Source of the DNA: Podarcis raffonei
Lineage: Eukaryota; Chordata; Lepidosauria; Squamata; Lacertidae
Assembly: GCF_027172205.1 (NCBI RefSeq)
Contig: NC_070615.1
Location: 39,540,501-39,604,500, forward strand
Direction of reading: 5' to 3'
Length of the DNA: 64,000 nt
Part shown: piece after piece, positions 34,101 through 48,000 of the stretch
Layout of the letters: every line of letters starts with the position of its first letter
Numbering within the stretch: position 1 is the first letter of the stretch
Translations under genes and position numbers: made by a program
The notes under the pieces: generated by a model
What the model saw: the letters and a program-made list of their open reading frames with translations, nothing else
Told to the model about the DNA's origin: nothing
The model's database searches: none

Positions 34101-36000
34101 TTATTAACAGCAACTTAACATTTGTACAGCATTTCCAAGTGTTCAGAACACTTCCCTTGCATTATCAAGTTGCAGCCTTGTAAAGGAAGACGATATTATT
34201 ATCTCCGAAATTGCAGATGGGGTGGTAGGACTGAGATTGAGAAAGGGTAGCTGGCCTAAGGCTACCTAAGGAGTTTATGACAAAGGCAAAATTTGAATCA
34301 GGCCCTGTCTGAATTGTAGCTCACTCTCTTAGCCGTTTCACGACACCAACTGTCATTATAAGATGAGAGTTTGTGGCTACCCTCCCCCCCAATACCCCCC
34401 TAAAGAGCCAAGTCTTCACCACATACCCTAGGGTTGGGGAAGCTCTGGTCTTGGGGTACAATGCGGCCTTCTAAACCTCTCCATCTGGCCCTTGGGAGTC
34501 AAGCCAAGCCACACCTCCTCCCTGGGCCAAATGTCTTACCAGTCTTGCTCTGCACTGTAATAATACAGTGGTACCTCGGTTTACAAACTTAATCCATTCT
34601 GGAAGTCCGTTCTTAAACCGAAACCATTCTTAAACTGAGGCGCACTTCCCCTAATGAGGCCTCCCACCACCGGTGCCCTTCCACCCTTCAAATTCCATTC
34701 TTAGACTGAGGTAAAGTTCTCAAACCGGGACACTATTTCTAGTTTTGCGGAGTTCTTAAACCGAATCGTTCGTAAACAGGACTGTTCTTAAACCGAGGTA
34801 CCACTGTATAGTGATGGAGCTTGTCAGACTTCCCTAGGGAGAAAATCCAAGAGCTTCAAGGCCACAACCAAATACATCTCTGTTCCTTGTACCATTAAAC
34901 CACTGCCAGTGTTAAATCACAATGAGAAGGAGGGGAGAAAGACCACCCAGCCAAGACCACCAAGAACAGTAATAACAGTCTGTTCTGAAACTTACTTGAG
35001 AGCTGGGGACCAGAGCTTTCCACCAATGTCCTCCCTTCACAAGGTCCACATCACTCAAAGGCATTGACACTTTACCAATGACACAGTGGCGTGAAAATTT
35101 GTCAAAATCCACTGTGGTTAACAGCAGGGTCCGCCTTTCGGCTTCTAAAAACGGGATGTCAAATGTGTACCTCTCCTCAAAGACCGGGCTTTGGGTTTTG
35201 CGCTTCACTCCAGTCTGCTTGGAGTTTTTCTGGTCCGGCAAGAGGCAAATCTTCACGTAAGGATTCGAGTGGGCCATATCCTGCCTAGTGCCATCGTAGG
35301 AAATTGGGGGAGGCAGATCCCTCGCCTCAATCACCCTGACAATGAGATAATTGTGCAAGAGGTCGTATTGCGTGCTAAAATGAAGCATGCCCAGCTGATA
35401 CTTGGCCAAGACTTCTTCGTCCGTCAAGGAGTCCACGTCTTCGCTGTTAGAGTCAAGGGAATATAGTCTTGGCTCAAACTTCCTAAAATAGTCATCTGGA
35501 GTATAGGTTTTCCTCAGGATGGACGGTTGAACTATTTCCTTTTTGGATCCTAAAATCCCAAACTCAATAGGTTTTATGTCAATAAGCGGAGAACTTGGAC
35601 GCCTCAACTCAAGACCTGCATAACAAAGAGCAAATGGTGGGACAAGGCACTAATTCACACTGACTGCAGAGATATAACGTGTTTTTCGCTCTATAAGACA
35701 CACTCAGACCACAACAACATCATGATGGGTTGTGCTGATTGTGTTTTACCCGCCCCCAGCCCCAATGCGCCTTCCAGACACTCCCCGCTCCCCCACAGGC
35801 CACATGTACAGCCACTTTGAGTACAAGCCCTAAATAAATGCTGATATTTCTCCACATAAAGGGGACCCATCTGCATTGCCTCCTCACCTGGAAGCCTCTA
35901 ATATACCTACATCGCACACAGGGACCCCTTTTAAGACACCCAATGAACAGAGTGGAGGGCAGCCCTGGGGGGCAGCCCCATTCCTCACGGTCTGAGGAGG

Positions 36001-36054
<54 letters not shown>

Positions 36055-39000
36055 GTGTCACCAAAATGCCAAAAAGGTGGTTCGTGGCAAACCTACTTGA
36101 AATTCGTCTTGTGAGGCTGTAAGTGGATCGGGATGTATCCGAAGACGACCGCCTTCTGTCCAGCGAAACGTCCTGAGGGGTTGGAGGGGGCTCGCTCGTT
36201 GTAGTGTTGTCAGAGTCGCCATCCCTGTCGTCGCTTCGATTGCTCACCCTGTTGAAATGAAATATCTTGAACTCTCTTCCAGGATGAGCATTGCATTTCC
36301 TCCCTCAATTGAATTAACCTATGGGAGACTTCCGGGGTGGCGCCACCAGCAATGGCAGAATCCCTCTGAACTGGAGGGACTGGCTCCTCGGAAAACGGGT
36401 CTTCTCCGCTACGGCGAAGCGGGGACCCTTTCAAAATCACAGGCGGATGAAGCCTGTGACCGTGGAACTCGGCGGGCACCTTTAGCGCCCCCCCAATCCG
36501 CTAAGGAACCCACCAACGGGCTCCGAAGTGAGGAGGGGGAAGCGGCGCGGTGCTGTGAGTCAATCGCTACTTCCGAGGAGCGAAGCTGCATAGCTGTTGC
36601 CGGAGAGCGCTGCCTTTATCCTGGGACAATTTGGACTCTAAAATAAGCACCCGTGAGTACTAAGAAATTGGACAACTGGATATTCAACAAAGATTTGAGA
36701 GCGGGACAGAATCAGACTTTTTAAAAAAAATTATTTGAATTTGGTACGGAACGGGAAGAGCTAAACAGGAAGTCACTCTTCCGTTCTTTTGTAAACAGAA
36801 TAAAGCAAAGGCAACTTAAACTAGAGCTCAGAAAATCGTTTTTAAAAGATTGGATTTCAACATTTTAACTTGTGAATTTCTTTTTTTGGACTGTTTGAAG
36901 TGACTTTAAAGGGAAGAAATTTTCCTCCGTCCTGATCCTGGAGAGGGATGTCAGGACTGACGTGGGAAGCTCATTGACCAAAAACAATTCTTTTTTGGCA
37001 GATAGCTAAAAGAAGAGAAACTTTGCGATTCCACTGTTCCCTTTCGTATTTTAAAGGAATATATAAGGACAAAGTATTTTTAAAAAGGAAATTCTGTAGC
37101 AAGAATAAAAACAAGTCTTCCCCCTAGGGGGAGTTTGTGAAATTGTAACCAACTCCAGGGAACTGACAGCTGCTACAGAGTAACCGTGGGAACAAGTATT
37201 TGACCTTGCAGGACAATGTACTCAGAAGCCTTGGTGTCTGCTTTCTACAAAACAAATGCTCTACTGGAAGAATTACATGAAAAGGTGAACTGTATGGTGA
37301 CCTTGACTAGAAATCTTGATCAGGCAGTGGGACATTTGGACCAGACAGTGAGAAAATATGTGGAGCCTACCCAGGATTCAAACCAGGAGTGTGTCTTGAC
37401 AGAACAGGACTTTGAGGCACTAAACCAGGAGTGTGTTTTGACAGAACAGACTCAACAGGAGTATGATATTGTGGACTGGACAAATGAACTTGGGAAAAGC
37501 CAGAGCTGGAAAGGGAAAGTTCGGCGTGGTTTGGAAATGGGGGGCTGGATTGACCCCCCTATGTTGGGATGTCTGGACTTTTTAAATATGGCAATGGGCT
37601 GTGAAATGTTTGGGACTGTGGGGGCTCCTAACTTTGGAAGGCCCTCAAAACATGCTTTAAAATACTACATGGAATGCAGCGAGGAATACGGAAAAGGATC
37701 TGATCTGTCGAGAAGGGTTAAAAACATTGTCAAGTTGGAGCTACCATGAGCAAGAGACGTAGCTAGGCTGGAGTTATTGCGAGCAGGAGATAAGGGAAAG
37801 CGCAGTTACAAATATGAAGAAGAGCCGCGGAAGGGCCATGGAAGTGACTTGAGGGCCTCGGACATAAGGTTACCAGGTTAATGGGCTAGGCTGATGGGAA
37901 CAAGGACTGACAAAACCCGGAACCAGGAGAGAGGGACGTTGGATAAAGATTGGATTTGTTTGTATCTTGTTTTTTTTGTTTGTTTTTTTCAGTATGCTTT
38001 ACAAAGTTGATGAATGTTAGAAAAATGTTGGAAGAAATTACTCGGTTTTAGTAAAGATGTTTAAAGAATTATGAAAGAATATTACGATTATAAGAAGTTA
38101 GTAAGGTCTAGATTTTAGCTTTTTAAATTTTAAAGTTTATTCTATTATAGAAAGATAAGACTAAAACAACTTGGGGTAATGTAATGGAAAGGATTTGTTG
38201 AGATAATTTATAACTAGGATACAAAGGAAGGGAGGAGGAGGAGGTCTAAGAAAGAAGGTAATGACAGTTAAGGATCTGAAAATAATGAATTTGTTTTTAA
38301 ATGTCTTCTTTTTTGTCTTTTTTGTCTTTTTTTTAAGGGTTTGGGATTGTTGTATTATTGTCATTTTTGTGTCTCTTTTTATTTTGAATTTTTTCTTTTT
38401 TCTTCTTTTTTACACAGTGGGAAGGGGTTTGTTCTTTTATTATTATTTTCTTTAATGGTTTGCTTTCTTCATTCTGTAATATTTTGAAAATCTTAATAAA
38501 TATCTTATTAAAAAAAATGAATTAACCTATGAACGTGGCGTTTCAGAACTTCATTGCTATACTCTCTTATTATTTGCACCACAAGCCTGTATGGAGAGCC
38601 CTGTTTCTTAGTTTATTACTGCAAATCATTTAATTGTGCACATTCATTATCACCATCATCAATAACATATCATGCCTCTGCCTTGCCCCACCCCACGAAA
38701 AATCAGATCCATTTTGTCCTGTTTCTGGCCATATTTTTTAAAAAGGAAAGGGCATAAAAAATCCCCCACCACCACTTTTACAAACAAAATGATACTTATG
38801 AGGCACAAAAGACGTGGCCCAAGGGCCACCTCTTTCTTATTTTTAACTTCTTAAAGATTCTAAGCTACTAATATATATTTATATCCTGGCTTGTTCTGAA
38901 GCACAGCTTCCAAATTCAAATGAATTCAGGATTAATGGAAGGATTTTTCTGTTTTACAATTGTCCAATTTCTGAGAAATTGTTGGAAGAGTGTAAAAATG

Positions 39001-42000
39001 GCAATACAATCACACTCAATGCCTCTGAAATTAGACAATAATATATTTTCATTCCTCTCCGCCCCTCATTCTATTTCTCTACTACAGGGGTAGGGGAACC
39101 TACAGCCCACAGGCCAATCCTGGCCCACCAGATGCCCAAGTTGGCCCATGATGCCATTCCTCCCAAACCATGCCACCTGTGCATCAGCTGACATCAGGGG
39201 GACATTAATTAATGGGCAGGAAGCTACACTGCAAAGTACTGCTTCACCAACATGCTCACCACAGGGAAGTGGTAGTGAAACAGACCCCTGCAGCCAGCAG
39301 GATCCTGGGGGAAATGTGCTAGTGAAGCAGACCCTTCGCTCCCTCCACCAGTCAACCTGGACATGTGGGTGGGACCTTGATGACACCATGACACCAGATT
39401 ATTGACATGTCCACTTCTAAATCCTGGCTCCTTTCAGAAGAGCTCCCAGTTTTTCTTTAATGTGGGCCACCAAAAAAGAAGAACCAAGCTGCAATTTCAG
39501 TTTAATCTCACCAAGTATTATTTTTTTAATCATTTTGAACACCCGTGTCACACATTTTGTAATTTGCAAAGCTGAAGAGGACCTACCGCTCTTTGCTACA
39601 ATTTATCTTTTCCCAACAAAGCAGGAAAGCAAATATTAGAGAGGAAATGACAGGAAGGTGTTGCTGCCATGTGTGCTAAGTCAACATAATTAGATTAGTT
39701 GTAGCAAGACAGCCAAGTTGCCAACTCTGTATGGTACAGTAAGAACATCATTATTCTCCGTCTTGAATGTTGGAGATGAAATTATTTCTAGAGTTCTGTT
39801 CCAACTCTGAGTCCCCATGCATTAATAGACTGGTAAAACAATGAAGCCTTGCTAGCTGAGAGCACAAGTTACCTTGCTCGCTAAAGGTTTTGGAAAATAA
39901 ATAGCTTTTGTAGACAAACAAAGGTTGGGTTGTCACTACATGGGGGCCAGGAACCTTTTTCACCTGAAGGGGCACAAACCAGAGGGGAGCGGAGCCAGTA
40001 AAAGAAATGGAGACAGTATTGACTCTTGTCTTTGTTTAGCAGGTTACAGTCCAGTCATGGTTTTTATACGTCAGGGTTTTTATACTCTGTATCTCCTGTT
40101 TCTACCCTAAAGTTCAGCTGTCTCACCTCCAATGACACCAGCAGCGGGAAAGGTGTAGGTGCACTGATTTTAACCAAATTTCACATAATGGTTCCTGAGG
40201 AACAAGGAGTAGGTTTGGATCTATGTTTGGACACAACTGGAAGCCATTTTGAATCAAGATGGTGGACTGAACTTTTCAAAACTGCACTGATTTGGGGGGG
40301 TTCTTATAATTCCTGAGCAACACTAGGTATGAGACTCTTACCATGGTATACATAAGAAATTTAGTAAGAGAATACAAATATAAAATTCATCCGAAGGATG
40401 GAAGTGGGTAGGAATAACCAGAACACCACGGAATATCCAACACTTCACACACGTTAATGTAGATGACCTCTACTTGACTCAAAAGAGGCATCTCCACAAA
40501 GACAAGGCAGGGATGGGCTAATCTGTAAATTTCGATTTCTCTCAGTTCTTCATTTTTCCAATCTTAAATTCAGTTTTCCACATCAGTTTGCAATTTACTT
40601 TTTTTAAGCCCTTATGAAAACTCATCAACAATTTAGTGCAAATTAGTCCTAATATACACATTTTTGCAAAGCGGCTTTCCCTAATGATAATGCATTTTTC
40701 TATGTTGTTTTCATTAATACACACATTTCTATGCAAACTTGCCCTCAGCAGATGCATTTTCATACAGATTACTTGGCTGGAGAACCACATTGCAAAATTC
40801 AGAGAGAATTTCAAAGGATGACTGTGTTCTGGTTTGCGTATTGTTATGGGAAATCCGAATCAGGTAGCTCACCTTTAAACGTGAATTGAATTGAATTTCT
40901 CTCACAACCTTAACACAGGGCCAAACGACAGCTTTGCATTTAACATGCATATTGTTGTTTTTCTTTTTGGAAAAAATGCCTGTTAGAAACAAGCAACCAA
41001 TCCAGATGGGAAGGGATCTTTGTAAAAACCGAAGTGAAAGGGGAACAAGCGGGATCCTAAAAGCAGAATCCAGACTTACAACCAGGAAGGCGTCTGTGCT
41101 GGAAAAGGCCCCAGGATTTCCACTTCGTCATCGCTCGACTGGCAACAGCTGCAGTCATAACACTTCTGGCAACAGTTCCGGCAAGTCCATCTGCACAGCA
41201 AGAGATCCGAGATTCTAGACAACAGGCCCTGAGGCCGTTGGAAACCAGATAGCAAAAATTACAACCAGTTGGTGGCTGGCAAGCATAAACACTCAGTTGT
41301 AATTGAGGTGCAGGGCTTGGATTTCAGCTGGGTGTGCCTGTGTGTTGTTTCTGCTGCTTTTCTTTCCTGCAGCGGACCTGGAATTAATGCCTTCCTATGT
41401 AAATGTCTGTAGGAAGGAGCCTTTTCCACATATCAACTCCCTTTTGAAGACCTTCTTTAATTTGGGGGGTGGGGCAGCTCAGTGGCAGAGCAGAAGGTCC
41501 CAGGTCCAATCCCTGGCATCTACAGGTAGGGCTGGCAGAGACCTCTGCCAGTAATCCTGGAGAGCTGCTGCCAGCCAGTGTAGACACTACTGAACTAGGT
41601 GGACCAACAGTCTGTATAAGGCAGCTTCCTATGTTTACTCCATTGATGTGAAAGAAGTGCAAGTTACTTATCTAAGGGGGTTTTTTTCAACCACCTTTGG
41701 CTTTTCCAACCAACCACTGAAATCAATAGTTATAAGTTAATTTCCTGTCCATTCATTTCAATTGAAATACTCTGATTAGGGTAATACTAGACACAGCCCA
41801 CAGCCCCAACTTAAGATATAAACAAGAATAGTGTGACCATGTGTCCTATTTTGCAGAGGATATTCCTCTATTTTTAAGGGCTGTCAAAAGGCAGTGTTCT
41901 ATTTGTAGCCATTTCTATTTGGTTGAAAGGAATGGGGGTCCATGCATATTTTTTTGAGTGTCATTGTTCAATACATTCCACAAATACTATAAAAGGAAAA

Positions 42001-45000
42001 AGCAAAGCCATGCAACATATGCTATCAAATCCATAAGCGAATTTGAGAACGTCAAATTCTTGTCACATATTCACACATCAGTAACCAAAATGAACATTTC
42101 TTTTTGCGTATTTTCACCGCAAGTTTAAATGGCTTCATGTCAGTTCTAAATTCTGTACTTCAGTTAAGCTCTAACTGAATTGAGTATCTTACTTTATATT
42201 TATATATTTCTATTTATGACTCCACTGCTTAGGTAGGCAGATTTTATCCTTAATTAAAAGAAAAGAGTATTGTTAATCTCTCCTGTTAGGAACATTCTTA
42301 TGTCTGAGTAGAGCAATTCAAATCATACAGAACATCCATTTGTGGAAATAACAACTTTGTAGTACAACTGTCTCGGCTTCTAATTCTCCCCCACTCACAG
42401 CTAGCTTGTCTCTTTTTTTCTTTTGTCTTTATAAAGTGCATTAATTTCACCATTATAACAAGCTCACAGCACTTGTGAATCCTAACGGAGACCTGTTCCT
42501 ACGCACCATGAAAAAAATCCCAAAGTTAGGATTATTTTATGTAAGTCCATTTCAGTGAACCTGCTCTGAGGATGACTATCAGATATCACCCCATCAAAAT
42601 CATTTAATCATAATATTTGAAGGGACCATCTGGTTCAACTCCCTGCAATGCAGAAATGAACTAATCAAATCAGTATAAGACACATAAGATGCTTTATTCT
42701 GAACTCAACAGAATGAATTTGGGGGTTGTTGTGTTTTGTTTTACAATTAATCATAAGAACCTACGAAGACTTTGCTGGATCAGGCCAATGGCCCATCTAG
42801 TTCAGCATTCTGATCTCACAGTGGGCAGCCAGATGTCACCATTGGAAGCCCTCAAGCAGGACCTGAGTACATCAGCCCTCTCCCCGCATATATCTGGGAG
42901 AATCAATTTGGGGGAACAGAACAAGTATGGGTAAGTGGCAAGGAGGCACACACTTTTAGGGGAACAGAGTTGCAAGCCAGGGATGAAGAACCTGCAATCT
43001 TTCAGACATTGCTGGTCTCCCATCGTTCCTGACCATTGGGCCATGCTGGCTGGTGCTGATGAGAGAAGGAGTCCAACAACATCTAAAGGCCATGGGCTCC
43101 TCAACGCTGATACAGACGATGAGGTCCTGCAATGAAACCGTGCAAAGTGGAGTAGATAGTTTGAGCACAGAAGGGACCTGGTTCAATTGCTGGCAACTGC
43201 AGTTAAACGTAACTGCATACAACTTGGCTGGGGCTGATGGGAATTGGAGTCCAACAACATCTGGAGGGCACAAACTTCCCCATCCCTGCTATAAGCCATG
43301 CAGGAGAAGCAAATATCTCTGGGAGTGTCCCATTCTCTGCTATTCTTGAGGAATGAATGCTCTTCAGACAGAAAGGGCCAGACAGATAGGAAGCTGACAT
43401 ACAAACTCCATCAAACCTTCTCTCCCTCAGTTGTCACCTGGGAGCAGGCTGCTTCAATGGGAGAGTTGGGAAATAAGGCTCACTCCATCAGCTCTGCTGT
43501 GACAGACCAGCACCATCAGGACCCTCCTACGCCTAACTGCACTAGCTGGTCATTATGTGAACAGCTATTTAAGAACAGGTGCAGTGCCTGAGATTGATTT
43601 TTTTCCTCTTCCCTCCCTACCCCCTTTCCTTGTGTGTTGTTGTTGTTGTTGTTGATGATGATGATGATGATGATGTTTTTAGGCTGTAAACCTGAGGACA
43701 GGGGCTGTCTTAATTGATTGTATGTAAGCCACTCTGGAAGACTTTTTGGCTGAAGAGTGGGGTTCAAATGTTCTAAATAAAATAAAAATTTATGCTCTAT
43801 TTATGGAAAGGTTTCTAGTCAACAAATTATAGAGTGCACAGAGGGGTTTATGTGCACAAGAGACATGACAGGCACACTGGAACATGTGACAATTAACTTT
43901 AAAAGTCTGAGGGCTGTAACTGTGCTTTTTAAAGTGAAGATTCCCTTGCAATCCAGATTTGGAATCTAGTACCAGATACTGCACGGAACATCTGCAGCCA
44001 AAGTGACTGAAATCAACCTGCCACATGATCAGCAAAGGCAATTCGTGTTTTGCGCTAGAAAAGGAAACTAAGGAAAAAGAATGTGCCCTATAGAAATCAA
44101 GATGCACTTTGCCAAGGAAGAGATTGTGCAAGCCAGAAACCAAAGACAGACAAAGCAAACGAGCAGATGAAAAAGCACAACCGTCTCCCTCTGCCTGGGG
44201 AGAGGCAAGAGAAGGCAGAATGAGTCACCAGATTAACTCACCTCATTTATTGGTTCCAACTGTCCTTTTAGATATCCATGATGAAGCAAGGGGGAAGAAA
44301 ATGAAACAGACAAGACCAGTTTAGCAAAGCTCTAATGATCCCCAAATACCTGCCCTCCCTGCTTGGTGCCATGGCTTTGATTTCTAGAAAAATGATACTA
44401 TTTTCAGCTCTTATTGTCCTACATATTTTACTGAAGTTGAAAAGGATCTCCGGGGGAAATCAATTTATTCTGTGCACTTTCCCTACCAAGCTGCTATTTC
44501 TGTTTCCTTCTGAAAGAGCTCACCTGATCCCAAATTTTCCCCTGGGTAGTCAGCCCTGGCTTTGACCAGGCCCCCACAAAGTGAATGTGCTTAAGGCTTT
44601 GTTCTCCTGGGTTCTAAGACTACAATCCTTACCTGCTTTGTACTTGTTCAATGCTGGCTTTCTCCAAACTGGTGCCCTCGGGTATGCAACTCCCTTCATA
44701 CCCAACTATGGACCGTTGTGAGCAGGACTGATGGGTGTTGGAGTTCCAGATACATTAGGAGGCGATCAAGCTCCCCATCTCTGATCTTTAGGCACTGCAC
44801 CACATACTGGTTCTCACGGCTGGAATCAGGTTGCCAATCGTGCTATTCAAATGCCTAATTATTGAATGCCTATTTGTTATTTAATGCCAGGACACCAGTC
44901 ACGTTATTTGAAAATGCAGAATGTGCGCTGTTTGGTTGATTTTCATTTGCAATGATTTTATTTCCCGATGTTTAGACAGGATACTTTGTTCAGCAACCTC

Positions 45001-48000
45001 TGCCTCGATAAGAGCAAAGGGATGGAGTGAGAAGCAGAAATGACGTACCTCAGCACAGAAAATGGGCCATGCCTCTAATTGCATCTTCCGTGCATCTAAT
45101 CCACGTACGTCACACAAATTTGTGGCCGATGCACAGAAACATTTTGCATGCACACACGTTTTTGTGGCTTAACTGTGGGTGTGTCCAAACCCATCACCTG
45201 ATCAGATCCGGATGAGCACAATATCATACACCCAAGCATGTCTTCTTAATTTCGGATGAATGCTGGCATTGTGTGTGTGTTTTTTTTATATAAAAAAAGT
45301 ATTGCAAGTAATTTGATGCATGACTCATGATGCGATAAAATTTGATCCATGGATGGTTCTGCTGAATTATTTCCAAGACTTTGCTCAACCTGCACAGAGA
45401 CTGCTTACTGAAAATTTAATTCTTGATGGAAAGGCAATTTCAGCCATGCACTGAAAACTCCTATCGATCCCAAAAGAGCAGCAGAAGGTCTACTACGGAG
45501 CAAACATTGGAAAAAACCATACAGAAGTATAACAGTGTCTTCACTCAGGAATCTCACTATACCAACCAAACCATGGTTTTATCACAAAACGTAGCTAGAA
45601 ACCATGGTTTGTGCTGCGTTTCTTTCTCTTGCTTGCCTCCCCCAGGAGTCCCTGGATATTATCCAACAATTGCTCTGCCTTAACCTACTCAGAACAGTGG
45701 TGAAGCTCATGTTTTCCATGCAGAAGGTTCGAGGATCAATCCTCGGCATTTCCAAGAAGCTGCCTTATACCAAAATGAGACCACTGGTCTCTCTAGATTA
45801 GCATTGCCTACACTGGTTGGCAGCAGCTCTCCAAAATTTCAGCCAGGGATCTTTCCCAGGACTTCCTGGGGTTTGCCAGGAGTTGGCCTGGAGACCTGCT
45901 GCTCTACCACTGAGCTACAGCCTCTCTCCTCTGGTACCTGTGGAAACCTGAAACGGTACAAACCAATCTACCACCTCAAGGCCTCACAACCTTATTTCAC
46001 TAGGTGTGTAGCTTTGAGCTCCTGCTGGTCTTGCCCCCAGCTTCACCAACCTCATTGTGCTGGGTGTGCAAAACAGAGGCCCTGCATATTTTCTTACATC
46101 TGGTGGGGAAAACCAGGGATTTTTTCAGCCAGAGCTCACCAGAACTCATTTCTGGTGCCGCTCAGGTGGGCTCCTCTGCAACATTTGGCACCCAGCTTAT
46201 ATATCCGAGTTTCTAACACTGCCCCTGAAGGAAGCCTGCAAGCAGAAACTGAGCACAACAGTCCTTGCTTTACTTATTATTCCCAGTAACTGGCATTAAG
46301 AAGTTCTCTCAAATGGGTGTTGCCTGGAGAACCTAGTCTGGAGACAGAAGGACAAAAGCCCTTTGTCTGCTCCCAGCCTTTGTGGAACATGTTGCTCAAC
46401 TGGAGCTGTCCATGGTCCAGCCACCTTTGACCAGTCTTGCCTGCTGCTTTCCCCATGCCTTCTGGCATCAAACCAGAACATGACACACAGCTCCATCAAG
46501 TCCCGCACAACAATGTTCCATTCTAGATCATTATGTACCCTATACAGTATAATGGAAGTTCAAATGCTGTGGCTCCATCAAGTCCCATAAAACAAAACCA
46601 GGCTACATCTCCAAAGACATCTTCTTTGAGCACTTAACAAGTTCTTGAGTATGTCAGGAAAGCCAAATCCATCATGAAGCACTTTGGAAGCTCTGCGGGT
46701 GACACACAGCGGCCCCAATAACAACATTGGGACATTCTAGCATAGAGCTTAGAGCACTGGGACAGAAGCAGGAAGTATTGGCTTCAAATCACTGCTCAAC
46801 TAGCAAACCCACTGCTGGGCTGGTCGCATTGCCCTGGCCTCACCCACCTCATGGGGTTGCTGTGAGAATACAGGGGAAGACTGCCTGCATGCCACTCCCC
46901 TCTAGGATCCTTGGATAAACATGCAACAAATAAACACGTGGGCAATTAATAAATAATAAATTTTGTGGTACATGTTGTTGTTGTTTAGTCGTGTCCGACT
47001 CTTCATGACCCCATGGACCAGAGCACGCCAGGCACTCCTGTCTTCCACTGCCTCCCACAGTTTGGTCAAACTCATGCTGGTAGCTTCGAGAACACTGTCC
47101 AACCATCTCGTCCTCTGTCATCCCTTTCTCCTTGTGCCCTCAATCTTTCCCAGCATCAGGGTCTTTTCCTGGGAGTCTTCTCTTCTCATGAGGTAGCCAA
47201 AGTATTGGAGCCTCAGATTCACGATCTGTCCTTCCAGTGAGCACTCAGGGCTGATTTCCTTAAAAATGGATAGGTGTGATCTTCTTGCAGTCCATGGGAC
47301 TCCCAAGAGTCTCCTCCAGCACCATAATTCAAAAGCATCAATTCTTTGGCGATCAGCCTTCTTTATGGTCCAGCTCTCACTTCCATACAGGACCATATAG
47401 AAGGCTGATCGCCGAAGATGCTTTTGTGGTACATATATGTACCGAAAATGTCCTCACAGTTAAATCCTAGGCTTATCTCCAGTTACAGTAGGGAGGACTA
47501 ACCAGTGTAAATTATACCTTTGTACGGTAGGTCAGTTTACAGACACACCTCCCCATCGCCCATCCATCAGAGTTCAATGGCACAAGCAAAAACACAATGG
47601 GTGCAAAACAGGAAAGGATGTGGCCAGCGGAGAGCTCTGAGAGCCAGACAGGGAGGTCTGGGGGGCCACACTCACTGCCTTGGCCTGAGGTTCCCCAGCC
47701 CTGATCTAGTCTACTGTGGCACAGCAACTGTTTTCCATGCAGATGATCCACACGCTCAATCCCTGGCATTACCAGGTAGCGCTAGCAGAGACTCCTGTGG
47801 AGAGCTACTGCCAGTCAGTGTAGACAATATTGAGCTTGATAGACAAACAGCCTGGCTTAATGTAAGGCAGCTCCCTATGTTTCAGTGCTTCACAGGGGCT
47901 CAAGGAGGAGGTGAGAAGGCAGCAGCCCTCTCCCGCTTGTTGCTATCCATCGGATGGCATTCAGTACCACGCTGCCTCTGCATCTAAGGGACAGATTCAG

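Noticed and set aside
41214-41220. alternative acceptor (gtctag) for SYT17 exon 3
   Set aside because: It would delete GLLSR, lose agreement with human GFLSR and break phase with the microexon. The cctcag acceptor at 41229 restores both.
45804-46289. 161-codon plus ORF
   Set aside because: It begins inside an antisense SINE, and its remainder has no recognisable protein character.
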